From: Falsiroseomonas sp041690465
GTDB taxonomy: Bacteria; Pseudomonadota; Alphaproteobacteria; Acetobacterales; Acetobacteraceae
Assembly: GCF_041690465.1 (NCBI RefSeq)
Contig: NZ_JAWLHG010000022.1
Coordinates: 16,971 to 80,970, forward strand
Reading direction: 5' to 3'
Length of the DNA: 64,000 bases
In this document: one piece after another, positions 1 through 8,553 of the stretch
Numbering within the stretch: the first letter of the stretch is position 1
Layout of the letters: each line of letters starts with the position of its first letter
Notes under the pieces: generated by a model
Database searches by the model: none
What the model was told of the DNA's origin: nothing
Seen by the model: only the letters and a program-made list of their open reading frames with translations
Made by a program: the position numbers and the translations under genes

Positions 1-943
1 GCGTGGTCGAGCAATCGCATTTGTCGGTGCGCCGAACGCTGCAGCATCTCGACACCTGCCAGCAACGTTCCATCGTTGGTATGATCTCTGCCGCACCGGC
101 GGGCCGGAGGCGCTCGAGGACCAGCCGTCCCGGCCCAATCGCGTCTGGAACCGCATCCCCGATGCGGTGCGGGATCAGATTGTCGACTTTGCGCTGGTCG
201 AGCCCGAGTTGTCGCCTTGCGAACTCGCCGTGCGCTTCACTGACCATGAGCACTACTTCGTCTCCGAGGCCTCGGTCTACCACCTGCTCGCCGCCCATGG
301 CCTGATCGCCAGCCCGGCTTTCATCGTGGTGAAGGCGGCAACCGAGTTCCACACCAAGACCACGGCACCCAACCAGCTCTGGCAGACCGACTTCACCTAT
401 CTCAAGGTCACTGGCTGGGGCTGGTTCTATCTCTCGACCGTGCTCGACGACTTCTCGCGCTACGTCATCGCCTGGAAGCTCTGCACGACCATGGCCGCCA
501 GCGACGTCACCGACACCCTCGAACTCGCCCTCGAGGCCTCGGGCTGCAGCGACGCCCGCGTGCACCACCGACCACGACTGCTGTCCGACAACGGGCCAGG
601 CTACATCGCCGACGAGCTCGCCTCCTGGCTCGCCGCGAGGAGCATGGAGCACGTCCGCAGTGCGCCCTCGCACCCCCAAACCCAGGGCAGGATCGAGCGC
701 TGGCACCAGACGCTGAAGAACCGCATCCTGCTCGAGAACTACTACCTGCCCGGCGAGCTCAAGGCGCAGATCGCGACCTTCATCGAGCACTACAACCACC
801 AACGCGTGCACGAGAGCCTGGATAACCTCATCCCGGCCGACGTCTACTTCGGCAGACGACAGGGGATCCTGCTCGAGCGCGAGCGCACCAAGCGGCAGAC
901 CATCCAGCAACACCGCTTGCTGCACCACCGCCAGGCCGCATAA
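1..943 (+). pseudogene. IS3-type transposase OrfB, 5' end outside window, frameshifted
   Basis: This is the DDE integrase-core transposase of an insertion sequence. The catalytic triad lies in the motifs LWQTDFTYL, LLSDNGPGY and GRIERWHQTLK, which is the D, D, E pattern of rve-type transposases. The C-terminal part (ENYYLPGEL, YNHQRVHESL, TPADVYFG-like) matches the IS3-family group with the LWQTDFTYLKV signature. The reading frame is open from base 2 to the stop at 941-943. However, the helix-turn-helix stretch VVEQSHLSVRRTLQHLD is read in frame 3 up to about base 53, and the expected continuation ATFHRWYDLCR is read in frame 2. This means a small indel near 51-56. The start lies left of the window. 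Family assignment is from motif recognition. The frameshift makes the copy probably inactive. Confidence 0.8.
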
Positions 944-991
944 TCTCGCAACCCAGGTGAGCCAAATCCTCCTCTAGCTCAGCACCCCGCG

Positions 992-1017
992 TGTCTCAAA
1001 CCACCTGATGACGGACA
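992..1017 (+). repeat. Probable right end of the IS3-type element
   Basis: A 26-base stretch beginning TGTCTCAAACC and ending GATGACGGACA lies 49 bases after the transposase stop. It has the TG...CA termini usual for IS3-family ends. The matching left end is outside the window, so the inverted repeat cannot be confirmed here. Confidence 0.35.
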
Positions 1018-1253
1018 ATGAACTGCTGCGCCTCAACCCCGAGCGGCGCGTCGCGCCACGTCCGCTACGCGGGGCGCTTCGGGTGGACACGGCACCGCCC
1101 GCGTTCGGCTCGCTGCGCTATGCCGTGCGTGTGATCTCGGCGTCCGGCCGAGCTAGTCCGCTCGTCATGTCGCACTCACTGCGCCTCTGAATGCAGTTCC
1201 GCTTCCCGCCCAACCATGACCGTCCGCGTTCATCCCGACAGAGGCTCTGAGCC
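1018..1253. other. Intergenic debris, no gene seen
   Basis: Sequence between the IS end and the phage tail remnant. A 60-codon open frame starts at 1008, but it has no recognisable motif or convincing ribosome binding site, and I do not call it a gene. Confidence 0.4.
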
Positions 1254-2583
1254 ATGGCCACGCTTGCCCTCTGGGTCGTAGGCAGCGTCGTTGGTGGCGC
1301 CATCGGTGGGCCGCTCGGTGCGGCCCTCGGTCGCGGCCTCGGCGCGCTCGCCGGCTCGGCGATCGACAAACCCCTTGTTCGGTACTGGCGGCGGCCAGCG
1401 CGTCGAGGGGCCGCGCGACCTTACCGTCACCACCTCGACCTACGGCGCCGCCATCCCGCTCGCCTATGGCCAGCGCATCCGCATGGGCGGCAACATCATC
1501 TATGCCATGCCGCTGATCGAGACCGCCTCCAACAAGCGCAGCGGCGGCAAGGGCGGCGGCAAGCGACAGACCAGCACCACCTACAGCTACAGCGCCAACT
1601 TCGCGGTCGCCTTCTGCGAGGGGCCGGTCGCCGGCATTCGCCGCATCTGGGCCGATGGCAAGCTGTTCTACGACAGCAGCGCCTCACCGCCGCAGACCCT
1701 CGCGGCCAACATCCGCATCTACTCGGGGACGGACAGCCAAGCGGCGGACGCGCTGATCGCGGCCGACGTCGGGGCGGCGAACTGCCCGGCCTATCGCGGC
1801 CTCTGCTACCTGGTCTTCGAGGGCCTGCAACTCGCCGACTTCGCCAACCGCATCCCGCAGATCACCGCCGAGATCGAGGCCGGCGGGGCTGACCTGGCCA
1901 GGACCCTGCACGCCCTGGCCAGCCGCGCCGGCGTCGCCGCGGCGGACTCTGCCTCCACCGCCCGGCCACTGGCCGGCTATGCCGTGGCGCGTCCCACCAG
2001 CGCCCGCGCCGCCATCGAGGAGCTGATGCTGGCCTACTCTCTCGTCGGCTGCGCCGTGCCGGGCGGGGTGGCGGTGAAGCCCAGGGGCGTCGCCGCGCTC
2101 GGCGGCATGGAGGCCGACGCCTTCGGCGCAAGCGCCGAGGGCGATGCCGACGCCGATCGCTGGACCATGGCCCGGGCTGAGGAGAACGGCCTGCCGCGCG
2201 AGCTGACGCTGACCCACATGGACCCGGCGCGGGACTACCAGCCCGGCACGGTGCGCAGCACCCGCCAGGACGGCTCGGGCCTGGCCAAGGCGGCCTACGA
2301 CATCGCCGTGGTGCTGGACGCCGCCGAGGCCAAGGCCCGGGCCGAGCAGGCGCATCGCGATCTGTGGGCCAGGAACAGCGTCGAGAACCTCGCCCTGCAG
2401 CCGGGCGAGAGTCTCGAGGTGGTGCCGAGTCTGGCCGCCGGCGCGACGGCGAACGTCGTCATCACGGTGCTTGGCGCGCGGCGGGGGGACTTCGCCGATG
2501 CCTCGCTGGATACCAGCAGCATCGCCTCTGCACTCGACTGCCATGCGCGAGGGTATAGCTTGCCGGTCCCGGAGGACCGCTAA
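1254..2583 (+). pseudogene. Phage/GTA-type tail (baseplate) protein, frameshifted and shortened
   Basis: The N-terminus is a Gly/Ala-rich hydrophobic segment (VVGSVVGGAIGGPLGAALGR...SAID) typical of large tail-tip proteins of phages and gene transfer agents. After about 40 residues the homologous continuation (LFGTGGGQRVEGPRDLTV, then YGAAIPLAYGQRIRMGG) is found in the next frame. Removing one base from the GACAAACCCC run near 1367-1376 would restore AIDNPLFG. The rest has the STTYSYSANFAVAFCEGPV and IWADGKLFYD motifs of this family and a later segment, PRELTLTHMDPARDYQPG. Full-length relatives are usually much longer (about 900-1300 residues). Here the frame stops after roughly 440. No other phage genes are nearby, so this is a decayed prophage fragment beside an IS. 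Confidence 0.7.
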
Positions 2584-3632
2584 GCGCCTCTCGCTCCTTT
2601 CGCGGCAGCGCCCGGCTGACGGTGCGCCGGCGGCGCGGTGGTCCCGCGCAGCACCACTGGCGCCTCCAGCTCCGCAGGCGGCGGCGGCGTCTGCCCGGCG
2701 GCCAGAGCGACAAGATGATCGGCGGCGCGACGGCCCATCTCCGCGGCCGGAACATGCACCGTGGTCAGCGGCGGCTCGCCATGCGCGAGGAAATCCAGGT
2801 CGTCGAAGCCCGTAACTGAGATGTCGTCCGGCACGGCAAGCCCGGCACGCCGCGCCGCGACCAGCGCTCCGAAGGCGAGATGGTCGTTGCCGCAGACCAC
2901 GGCGCTCGGCGGATCGGGCAAGGTGAGCAGCGCCTCCATCGCGGCGCGCCCGTCGGCAACGGTGTAGGCGCGCTCGGCCAGCAGCGGCGGGGAGAGGGAA
3001 AGGCCAGCCTCGGCCAGCGCCTGGCGCACGCCGGCGATGCGCGCCGCGGCGCGATCGTTGCCGCGCGACTGACCGGCGATCATGGCGATGCGGCGATGGC
3101 CGAGCTCGACCAGGTGGCGCGTCATGCGCGCCGCGGCGGCCTGGTTGTCGAAGCCGATGCAAGGCAAGGCGCAGCCCTCGGCGCGATGCATCCAGGTGAC
3201 CACCGCGGGCAGGCCGGGCGGCAGGAGCGCCCAGGTCTCGGGCTCGTGCGCTGCACCGACCAGGAGGATCCCATCCACGCCACGCTGCAGCAGGGTACGG
3301 AGCCCGCGCGTCTCTGCCGCCGCGTCATAGCCGGCCGTGGCCACGAGCAGCGACGTGCCATGCGCGTCGAGGCGCTGCTGGAAGGCGTCGATGCAGGCGG
3401 CGAAGACCGGGTTGTCGAGCGTGGGCACCAGAGCGCCCATCGCGCCGCTGCGCCGCGAGGCGAGGGCGCGCGCGGCGCCATTGCCGAGATAGCCGAGGCG
3501 CCGCGCAGCTTCGGTGACCCGCGCGCGCAGCGCCGGCGTCACGCGGCCCGGGGTGTTGAGGGCACGGCTGACGGTGGCGACGGAGACGCCTGCCGCTTCC
3601 GCGACCTCCTGTATGCCGATGCGCGCGATCAC
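2580..3632 (-). CDS. LacI-family transcriptional repressor
   Basis: A 350-residue cytoplasmic regulator. Residues about 3-50 form the LacI helix-turn-helix and hinge (IGIQEVAEAAGVSVATVSRAL, then GRVTPALRARV and ARRLGYLGN). The remainder is a periplasmic-binding-protein-like effector domain with VVCGNDHLAFGAL, ISVTGFDDLDF and LTTVHVPAAEMG near the C-terminus. The GTG at 3630-3632 is chosen because it places the HTH at the very N-terminus as in the family; the frame stays open far upstream but only as antisense of the next operon. It is divergent from the ABC/sulfonate operon, and two operator-like palindromes lie in the gap, so it probably represses that operon and perhaps itself. The effector is unknown; a sulfonate or its oxidation product is an inference from context. 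Confidence 0.9.
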   Translation of the reverse strand: MIARIGIQEVAEAAGVSVATVSRALNTPGRVTPALRARVTEAARRLGYLGNGAARALASRRSGAMGALVPTLDNPVFAACIDAFQQRLDAHGTSLLVATAGYDAAAETRGLRTLLQRGVDGILLVGAAHEPETWALLPPGLPAVVTWMHRAEGCALPCIGFDNQAAAARMTRHLVELGHRRIAMIAGQSRGNDRAAARIAGVRQALAEAGLSLSPPLLAERAYTVADGRAAMEALLTLPDPPSAVVCGNDHLAFGALVAARRAGLAVPDDISVTGFDDLDFLAHGEPPLTTVHVPAAEMGRRAADHLVALAAGQTPPPPAELEAPVVLRGTTAPPAHRQPGAAAKGARGA

Positions 3633-3640
3633 CCAGCCAA

Positions 3641-3654
3641 AGTAAGCGATTTTC
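3641..3654. promoter_or_regulatory. Second, weaker LacI-type operator-like site
   Basis: AGTAAGCGATTTTC matches 7 of the 10 fixed positions of the LacI-family consensus TGNAANCGNTTNCA, with the central CG intact. It lies 9 bases upstream of the repressor GTG start, where binding could give autoregulation. This is weaker than the site at 3719. Confidence 0.4.
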
Positions 3655-3686
3655 CGTCCGGCCGGAAGGACCGGGCACATTTTTCG

Positions 3687-3692
3687 TTGACA
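3687..3692 (+). promoter_or_regulatory. Possible -35 element of the ABC/hpsN operon
   Basis: TTGACA is an exact sigma-70 -35 hexamer in the divergent gap. No good -10 hexamer sits 16-18 bases downstream (the sequence there is ATGGCA or GATGGC). A start near 3719 would put transcription initiation over the LacI operator. Confidence 0.35.
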
Positions 3693-3718
3693 AAAGGGTC
3701 TAGGCCATGATGGCATCA

Positions 3719-3732
3719 TGAAAACGCTTACA
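3719..3732. promoter_or_regulatory. LacI-family operator
   Basis: TGAAAACGCTTACA fits the LacI-family consensus TGNAANCGNTTNCA at all ten fixed positions, including the central CG. It lies 27 bases before the first permease start and beside the divergent LacI-type gene, which is the expected place for the operator of a local repressor. Confidence 0.75.
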
Positions 3733-3758
3733 AATGACAGGGTCAGGAAACGCCAGAG

Positions 3759-4610
3759 ATGTCGGCACCCGACATGCCGGTGCCGGGCCGCCCCGAAGCG
3801 GGCGTGCTCGCGCCGCCGCACCCGGCCGGGCGCCTGCCGCGCATCAGCGCGCGGCAGAGGCCGCTGATCGGCGCGGCGAGCCTCATCGGTGTCCTGCTGC
3901 TGTGGTGGCTGCTGACCAGCGCGACCGGCCTCGTCAGCCCCTTCCGCTTCCCCTCGCCGGCCGAGTTCTGGGCTGCGCTGAACCAGTTCCTGACCGATGG
4001 CTATGCCGGTGGCACGCTCTGGGTGCAGGCGTGGCATTCGACGCGGCTGGTGCTGATGGGCTTTGCGGTCGCGGTCGTCACCGGGGTGCCGCTCGGCCTC
4101 GTGATGGGCGTCTCGCCGCGCGCCGAGGCGCTGCTCAACCCCGCCTTCCTGCTGGTTCGCCCGATCCCTCCGCTCGCCTGGATCCCGCTTGCCATCGTCT
4201 GGCTCGGCCTGGGCGACGCCGCGAAGGTGCTGGTCATCTGGTTCGCCGCCTTCGTCCCCTCGGTGATCAACACCTGGACGGGCGTTCGCGGCGTGGACCG
4301 GACGCTGATCGCCGCGGCGCGCGTGCACGGCGCCGGGCCAGGGCGGCTGCTGACCGAGGTGATCATCCCGGGCAGCCTGCCAATGATCTTCACCGGTCTC
4401 CGGCTCTCGCTGCAGGCCTCCTGGACGACGCTGGTGGCGGCCGAACTGGTCGGCGCCTTCTACGGCCTCGGCCGCGTGCTGGACGCCGCCTATCGCGACA
4501 TCAACCCGCCGATGATCGCGGTGGCGATGGTGGTCGTGGGCATCCTCGGCGCGGCTACCACGCGGCTCGTCGCCATCGCAGAGCGGAGGCTGATCCCATG
4601 GCGCAGCTGA
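3759..4610 (+). CDS. ABC transporter permease, SsuC/TauC type
   Basis: A 283-residue inner-membrane permease of the nitrate/sulfonate/taurine transporter class. It has an N-terminal cytoplasmic tail, a first membrane helix around residues 38-55 (LIGVLLLWWLLTSATG), several further helices, and the cytoplasmic EAA-type loop around 185-205 (AAARVHGAGPGRLLTEV...IPGSLP) that docks the ATPase. It is the first gene of a tightly coupled operon and its end overlaps the next permease by 13 bases. Two different permeases in one system suggest a heterodimeric channel. The substrate is inferred to be an organosulfonate from the HpsN-like enzyme downstream. The permease sequence alone does not settle it. 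Confidence 0.88.
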   Translation: MSAPDMPVPGRPEAGVLAPPHPAGRLPRISARQRPLIGAASLIGVLLLWWLLTSATGLVSPFRFPSPAEFWAALNQFLTDGYAGGTLWVQAWHSTRLVLMGFAVAVVTGVPLGLVMGVSPRAEALLNPAFLLVRPIPPLAWIPLAIVWLGLGDAAKVLVIWFAAFVPSVINTWTGVRGVDRTLIAAARVHGAGPGRLLTEVIIPGSLPMIFTGLRLSLQASWTTLVAAELVGAFYGLGRVLDAAYRDINPPMIAVAMVVVGILGAATTRLVAIAERRLIPWRS

Positions 4611-5377
4611 AGCCGCTCGAGCGCTGGGTGCTGACGCTGCTCGGCACGCTCGGCTTCTTCGGCATCTGGCAGGGCGTCGCCGCACTTGGCCTTGTCTCGG
4701 CCAATGCGCTGCCGACGCCGGGCGCGGTGCTCGCCACCGCCTGGCGGCTGGCCTTCGAGCCCTTCGCCGGCCACACGCTGCTGCAGCACCTGGCGGCAAG
4801 CCTCGGGCGCTTCGGCATGGGCTTCGTGCTGGCCGCGCTGGTCGGCGTGCCGCTCGGCCTCGCCATGGGCCGCTGGCGGCTGCTGGACGACATCGTCAGC
4901 CCGCTCTTCGAGATGCTGCGCTTCGTCGCACCCCTCGCCTGGGTGCCCTTCGCGGCGCTGTGGTTCGGCACCGGCATCGGCGGGCCCGTGATGGTGATCT
5001 TCGCCGGCGCCTTCCCGCCCTGCCTGATCAACGCCTATCGCGGCGCGAAGCTCGTGGAGCCGCGCATCGTCGAGGCGGCGCAGGTGCTCGGCGCATCCGG
5101 CCCGCGGATCATGGCGGAGGTGCTGCTGCCCGGCAGCCTGCCTTCCATCGTCGCGGGGCTGCGCGTTTCCGCCGGGCTCGCCTGGCAGTCGCTGATCGGG
5201 GCGGAGCTGATCGTCGCCTCGGCGGGCATCGGCTACGTGATGGTGCAGGCGCAGTCCAACCTGGCGCCTGCCATCGTGATGTCGGGCATGCTCGCAGTCG
5301 GCGTGGTCGGGCTGCTGCTCGACATTGCGCTGCGCCGCGTCGAGGCGGTGGTGAAATCGCGCTGGGGGCAGGCATGA
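4598..5377 (+). CDS. ABC transporter permease, SsuC/TauC type (second)
   Basis: A 259-residue membrane permease with the same architecture as its upstream partner: an N-terminal helix (VLTLLGTLGFFGIW), a loop LPTPGAVLATAWRL, and the EAA-type docking loop around residues 158-180 (EAAQVLGASGPRIMAEV...LPGSLPSI). The ATG at 4598 is used because it lies inside the 3' end of the first permease and begins a typical short N-terminus. The end overlaps the ATPase start by four bases (ATGA). It probably pairs with the first permease to form the pore. Confidence 0.88.
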   Translation: MAQLKPLERWVLTLLGTLGFFGIWQGVAALGLVSANALPTPGAVLATAWRLAFEPFAGHTLLQHLAASLGRFGMGFVLAALVGVPLGLAMGRWRLLDDIVSPLFEMLRFVAPLAWVPFAALWFGTGIGGPVMVIFAGAFPPCLINAYRGAKLVEPRIVEAAQVLGASGPRIMAEVLLPGSLPSIVAGLRVSAGLAWQSLIGAELIVASAGIGYVMVQAQSNLAPAIVMSGMLAVGVVGLLLDIALRRVEAVVKSRWGQA

Positions 5378-6168
5378 AGGACATCCGCTTCGAAGGCGTG
5401 GGCAAGGCCTTCCCGACCCGCGCGGGACGCGACTTCGTGGCCCTCGACGACGTCTCGCTCGTGGTGGAGGAACGCGAATTCGTCGCGGTCGTCGGACCCT
5501 CCGGCAGCGGCAAGACGACGCTGATGCGCATGGCGGCCGGCCTCGACCATCCGACCTCGGGCCGCGTGACGGTGGGCGGCAAGCAGGTGACCGCGCCCGG
5601 CCCCGACCGCGCGGTGGTGTTCCAGCAATTCGCGCTGTTTCCGTGGAAGACGGTGCGCGAGAACATCGCCTTCGGCCTGCGCTGCCAGGGCGCGTCGCGC
5701 ACGCGGCAGGACGAGGTGGTGGCGCATTACCTCCGGCTGATGAGCATGCAGGGCACCGAGGACCGCTATCCGCACCAGCTCTCGGGCGGCATGCAGCAGC
5801 GCGTCGCCATCGCGCGCTCCTACGCGATCGAGCCCGACGTGCTGCTGATGGACGAGCCCTTCGGCGCGCTGGATGCGCAGACACGCACGGTGATGCAGGA
5901 GGAGCTGGTGCGCCTGACCCGGCGCGAGCCGCGCACGACGCTCTTCATCACCCATGCGGTGGAGGAGGCGGTCTATCTCGCCGACCGCGTCGTGGTCCTG
6001 GCGCGCGATCCGGGCCGCCTGCGGGAGATCGTGGACATCCGCCCGCTGCGCGAGGCCGAGGCCTGGGACGGCATGCCGATCGACGCGGTCATGGACCTGC
6101 CCAGCTTCACCCATCTCAGGACGCATATCTGGCGCCTGCTGCGCGACCAGATCCGTCCCGACGACTGA
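5374..6168 (+). CDS. ABC transporter ATP-binding protein, SsuB/TauB type
   Basis: A 264-residue ATPase that energises the import system. The Walker A motif GPSGSGKTT has its Lys at 47; the Q-loop is in VVFQQFALFPWKTV; the signature LSGGMQQRVA begins near residue 136; Walker B LLLMDEP has Asp160 and Glu161; the D-loop FGALDAQT and switch His (FITHAVEEA) follow. FALFPWKTVRENI is usual in the NitT/TauT family. Start and stop overlaps indicate co-translation with the permease upstream. Confidence 0.93.
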   Translation: MKDIRFEGVGKAFPTRAGRDFVALDDVSLVVEEREFVAVVGPSGSGKTTLMRMAAGLDHPTSGRVTVGGKQVTAPGPDRAVVFQQFALFPWKTVRENIAFGLRCQGASRTRQDEVVAHYLRLMSMQGTEDRYPHQLSGGMQQRVAIARSYAIEPDVLLMDEPFGALDAQTRTVMQEELVRLTRREPRTTLFITHAVEEAVYLADRVVVLARDPGRLREIVDIRPLREAEAWDGMPIDAVMDLPSFTHLRTHIWRLLRDQIRPDD

Positions 6169-6198
6169 ACCAACCACAGGGAAGGGAGAGGAACCGTC

Positions 6199-7236
6199 AT
6201 GAACCGTCGCATGCTGCTCGCCGCCACGCTGGCGCTGCCCGCCATCCGCCCGGCGACCGCCCAGGGGCTCACCACCATCAAGGTCAGCTACCAGCCCGCG
6301 CTCTACTGGGCGCTGCCCTATTTCATCGCCACCGAAAAGGGGTGGTGGCGCGAGGTCGGGCTGCAGCCGGAATTCTCCACCTTTGCCGCCGGCGCGCCGC
6401 AGGTGGCAGCCCTTGCCGCGCGCGCCTGGGATGCGGGCGGCACCGGCTCGGCGCCGGCCGTGCTCGGCGCGCAGCGCTTCGGGCTGCTCACCGTCGGCAT
6501 CACCAATGACGAGAGCGCCGGCAACGCGCTGGTCGCGCGCCGCGGCGATGTGGAGCGCATCCGCGCCAACCCCGCCTCGCTGCGTGGGCAACAGATCCTG
6601 CTGACCACGAACTCCACCGGCGAATACGCCGCCTTCGCCTGCCTCGAGAGATGGGGCCTGTCGCGGCGCGACGTCACCTTCGTCAACCTCGGCCAGGCGC
6701 AGATCATCAGCGCCTTCTCCTCGGGCAACGGCGCGCTGGCCGGCGTCTGGGCGCCCAACATCTATACGCTGGAGGAGCGCGCGGAGGGCGTCGTCATCTG
6801 CTCGGGCAGGGATGCCGGTGCGACGGTGCCGGGCGCGCTGATCCTCCGCGCCGATTTCGCGCGGGAGCAGCCGGCGCTCGCCGCCGCCTACCTCGCCGTC
6901 TATCTGCGCTCCGTCGCCTGGCAGAAGCAGAACCGCGCGGAGACCGTCCGGATGATGGCGCGCTTCTACCAGCAGGGCGGCGTGACGCTGCCGGACAAGT
7001 ACCTCGAGAAGGAGATCGACACGCGGCCGACCTTCACGCTGCGCGAGCAGCTCCGCCTGCTGGACCGCTCCGCCGGCGCCTCCACGGTGGATGGCTGGTT
7101 CGGCAAGCTTGGCGATTACCTCAAGGCGGTGGGCACGCTGCAGCAGGTGCCGGAGCCGCGCAGCTACATCAGCGACGACCACATGAAGCGCGTCGCCGAC
7201 GATGCGCGGCTCTCGGCCTTCGCGGAGGCGCGCTGA
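6199..7236 (+). CDS. ABC transporter substrate-binding protein, NitT/TauT/SsuA family
   Basis: A 345-residue periplasmic binding protein. The N-terminus MNRRMLLAATLALPAIRPATAQ is a signal peptide with likely cleavage after residue 21. The mature start (TTIKVSYQPALYWALPYFIATEKGW) is the opening strand of the SsuA/TauA fold, and WAPNIYTLEE near the hinge is typical. It has its own ribosome binding sequence (GGGAAGGGAGAGG before the ATG). It completes the four-gene importer. Ligand specificity is inferred from context only. Confidence 0.88.
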   Translation: MNRRMLLAATLALPAIRPATAQGLTTIKVSYQPALYWALPYFIATEKGWWREVGLQPEFSTFAAGAPQVAALAARAWDAGGTGSAPAVLGAQRFGLLTVGITNDESAGNALVARRGDVERIRANPASLRGQQILLTTNSTGEYAAFACLERWGLSRRDVTFVNLGQAQIISAFSSGNGALAGVWAPNIYTLEERAEGVVICSGRDAGATVPGALILRADFAREQPALAAAYLAVYLRSVAWQKQNRAETVRMMARFYQQGGVTLPDKYLEKEIDTRPTFTLREQLRLLDRSAGASTVDGWFGKLGDYLKAVGTLQQVPEPRSYISDDHMKRVADDARLSAFAEAR

Positions 7237-7239
7237 ACC

Positions 7240-8553
7240 ATGGCGGTCACCTGGCTGAAGCGCGCCGCCCGGACGCCCGCCAGCAACGAGGATGCGGCGC
7301 GCGAGGTGGCGGGACGGATGATCGCCGCCATCGAGGCCGAGGGCGAGGCGGCCGCGCGCCGTTTCGCCCGCGAGCTCGACAAATGGGAGGGCGAGATCCT
7401 CGTCACGGAGGAGGAGATCGCCCGCAACGCCGCGGCCATCCCGGCCCAGGCGCGCGAGGACATCGACGCGGCGATCGCCAATGTGCGGCGCTTCGCCGAG
7501 GCCCAGCGCGCCAGCATCACCGACTTCGAGATCGAGGTCGCGCCCGGCGTCATGGCCGGGCAGCGCGTGGTGCCGGTGGAGTGCGTCGGCGCCTATGTGC
7601 CGACCGGGCGCTACGCGCATATCGCCAGCGCGTATATGGGCATCGCGACGGCGAAGGCCGCCGGCGTGAAGGATGTGGTGGCCTGCAGCGCGCCCTATCG
7701 CGGGGGCCCCATCCATCCGCTGGTGCTCTACGCCATGCACCGCGCAGGCGCCGACACCATCCTGACGCTCGGTGGCGTGCAGGCCATCGCCGCGCTCGCG
7801 CTCGGGCTGTTCAGCGGGCGCGCGGCGGATGTGATCGTCGGGCCCGGCAACAAGTTCGTCGCCGAGGCCAAGCGCATGCTGTTCGGCCGCGTGGGCATCG
7901 ACGTCTTCGCCGGCCCGTCGGAAGTCGCGGTGATCGCCGACGGCACCGCCGATGCCGAGATCGTCGCCGCCGACCTGGTCGGCCAGACGGAACACGGCCA
8001 TGAATCCCCGGCTTGGCTGATCGCGCTGGACCGCGCGCTGGCCGAGGCGGCGATGGCGCGCGTGCCGGAACTTATCGCCGCCCTTCCGCCCACCGCGCGC
8101 GACGCCGCCGACGCCGCCTGGCGCGACTATGGCGAGGTCGCGGTCTGCGACACGCGCGAGGAAGCCGCTTCCCTCTCCGACCGCTACGCCAGCGAGCATC
8201 TCGAGGTGCAATGCGCCGATCTCGGCTGGTGGCGCGAGCGGCTGGTGAACTACGGCAGCCTCTTCCTCGGCGAGGAGAGCACGGTCGCCTTCGGCGACAA
8301 GTGCAGCGGCCCCAACCACGTGCTGCCGACCAAGGCCGCCGCGCGCTACTCGGCGGGGCTCTCGGTGCACAAGTTCCTCAAGCCGCTCACCTGGCAGAGC
8401 GCGACGCGCGAGGGCGCGAAGCGCCTGTCGGAGATCACCGCGCGCATCTCCCGCCTCGAGGGGATGGAGGCGCATGCCCGCACCGCGGATCTGCGCCTGG
8501 CGCGCTGGTTCCCGGGCCACAACCTGCCGCTCGGCGAGCCGGTGCAGGGCTGA
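7240..8553 (+). CDS. hpsN: HisD-family dehydrogenase, probable sulfopropanediol 3-dehydrogenase (HpsN)
   Basis: A 437-residue NAD-dependent dehydrogenase of the histidinol-dehydrogenase fold. HpsN oxidises (R)-2,3-dihydroxypropane-1-sulfonate to (R)-3-sulfolactate in the cytoplasm. HisD-type features are visible: VGAYVPTGRYAH, IVGPGNKFVAEAKR, the zinc-site Gln249 and His252 in GQTEHGHESPAW, the catalytic-type SEHLEV, CSGPNHVLPT and C-terminal EGMEAHARTADLR. Where HisD has AEHDP, this has the EHGHESPAW segment of HpsN-type enzymes. It starts four bases after the binding protein and is not among histidine genes, and a suyA remnant lies at the end of the same locus; both favour HpsN over HisD. 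I am fairly sure of the subfamily; the substrate is inferred. Confidence 0.82.
   Translation: MAVTWLKRAARTPASNEDAAREVAGRMIAAIEAEGEAAARRFARELDKWEGEILVTEEEIARNAAAIPAQAREDIDAAIANVRRFAEAQRASITDFEIEVAPGVMAGQRVVPVECVGAYVPTGRYAHIASAYMGIATAKAAGVKDVVACSAPYRGGPIHPLVLYAMHRAGADTILTLGGVQAIAALALGLFSGRAADVIVGPGNKFVAEAKRMLFGRVGIDVFAGPSEVAVIADGTADAEIVAADLVGQTEHGHESPAWLIALDRALAEAAMARVPELIAALPPTARDAADAAWRDYGEVAVCDTREEAASLSDRYASEHLEVQCADLGWWRERLVNYGSLFLGEESTVAFGDKCSGPNHVLPTKAAARYSAGLSVHKFLKPLTWQSATREGAKRLSEITARISRLEGMEAHARTADLRLARWFPGHNLPLGEPVQG

Noticed and set aside
1008..1190. A 60-codon plus-strand open frame after the IS.
   Set aside because: No ribosome binding site, no motif, and the composition of high-GC intergenic sequence. 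It begins in the probable IS end.
2580..4799. An upstream extension of the LacI frame giving about 739 residues.
   Set aside because: The extra N-terminal 390 residues are antisense to the ABC permeases and have no family resemblance; the HTH must be N-terminal.
7240..8553. Annotation as histidinol dehydrogenase hisD.
   Set aside because: No other his genes are near, the zinc-site segment reads EHGHESPAW as in HpsN-type enzymes, and the operon is a sulfonate locus.
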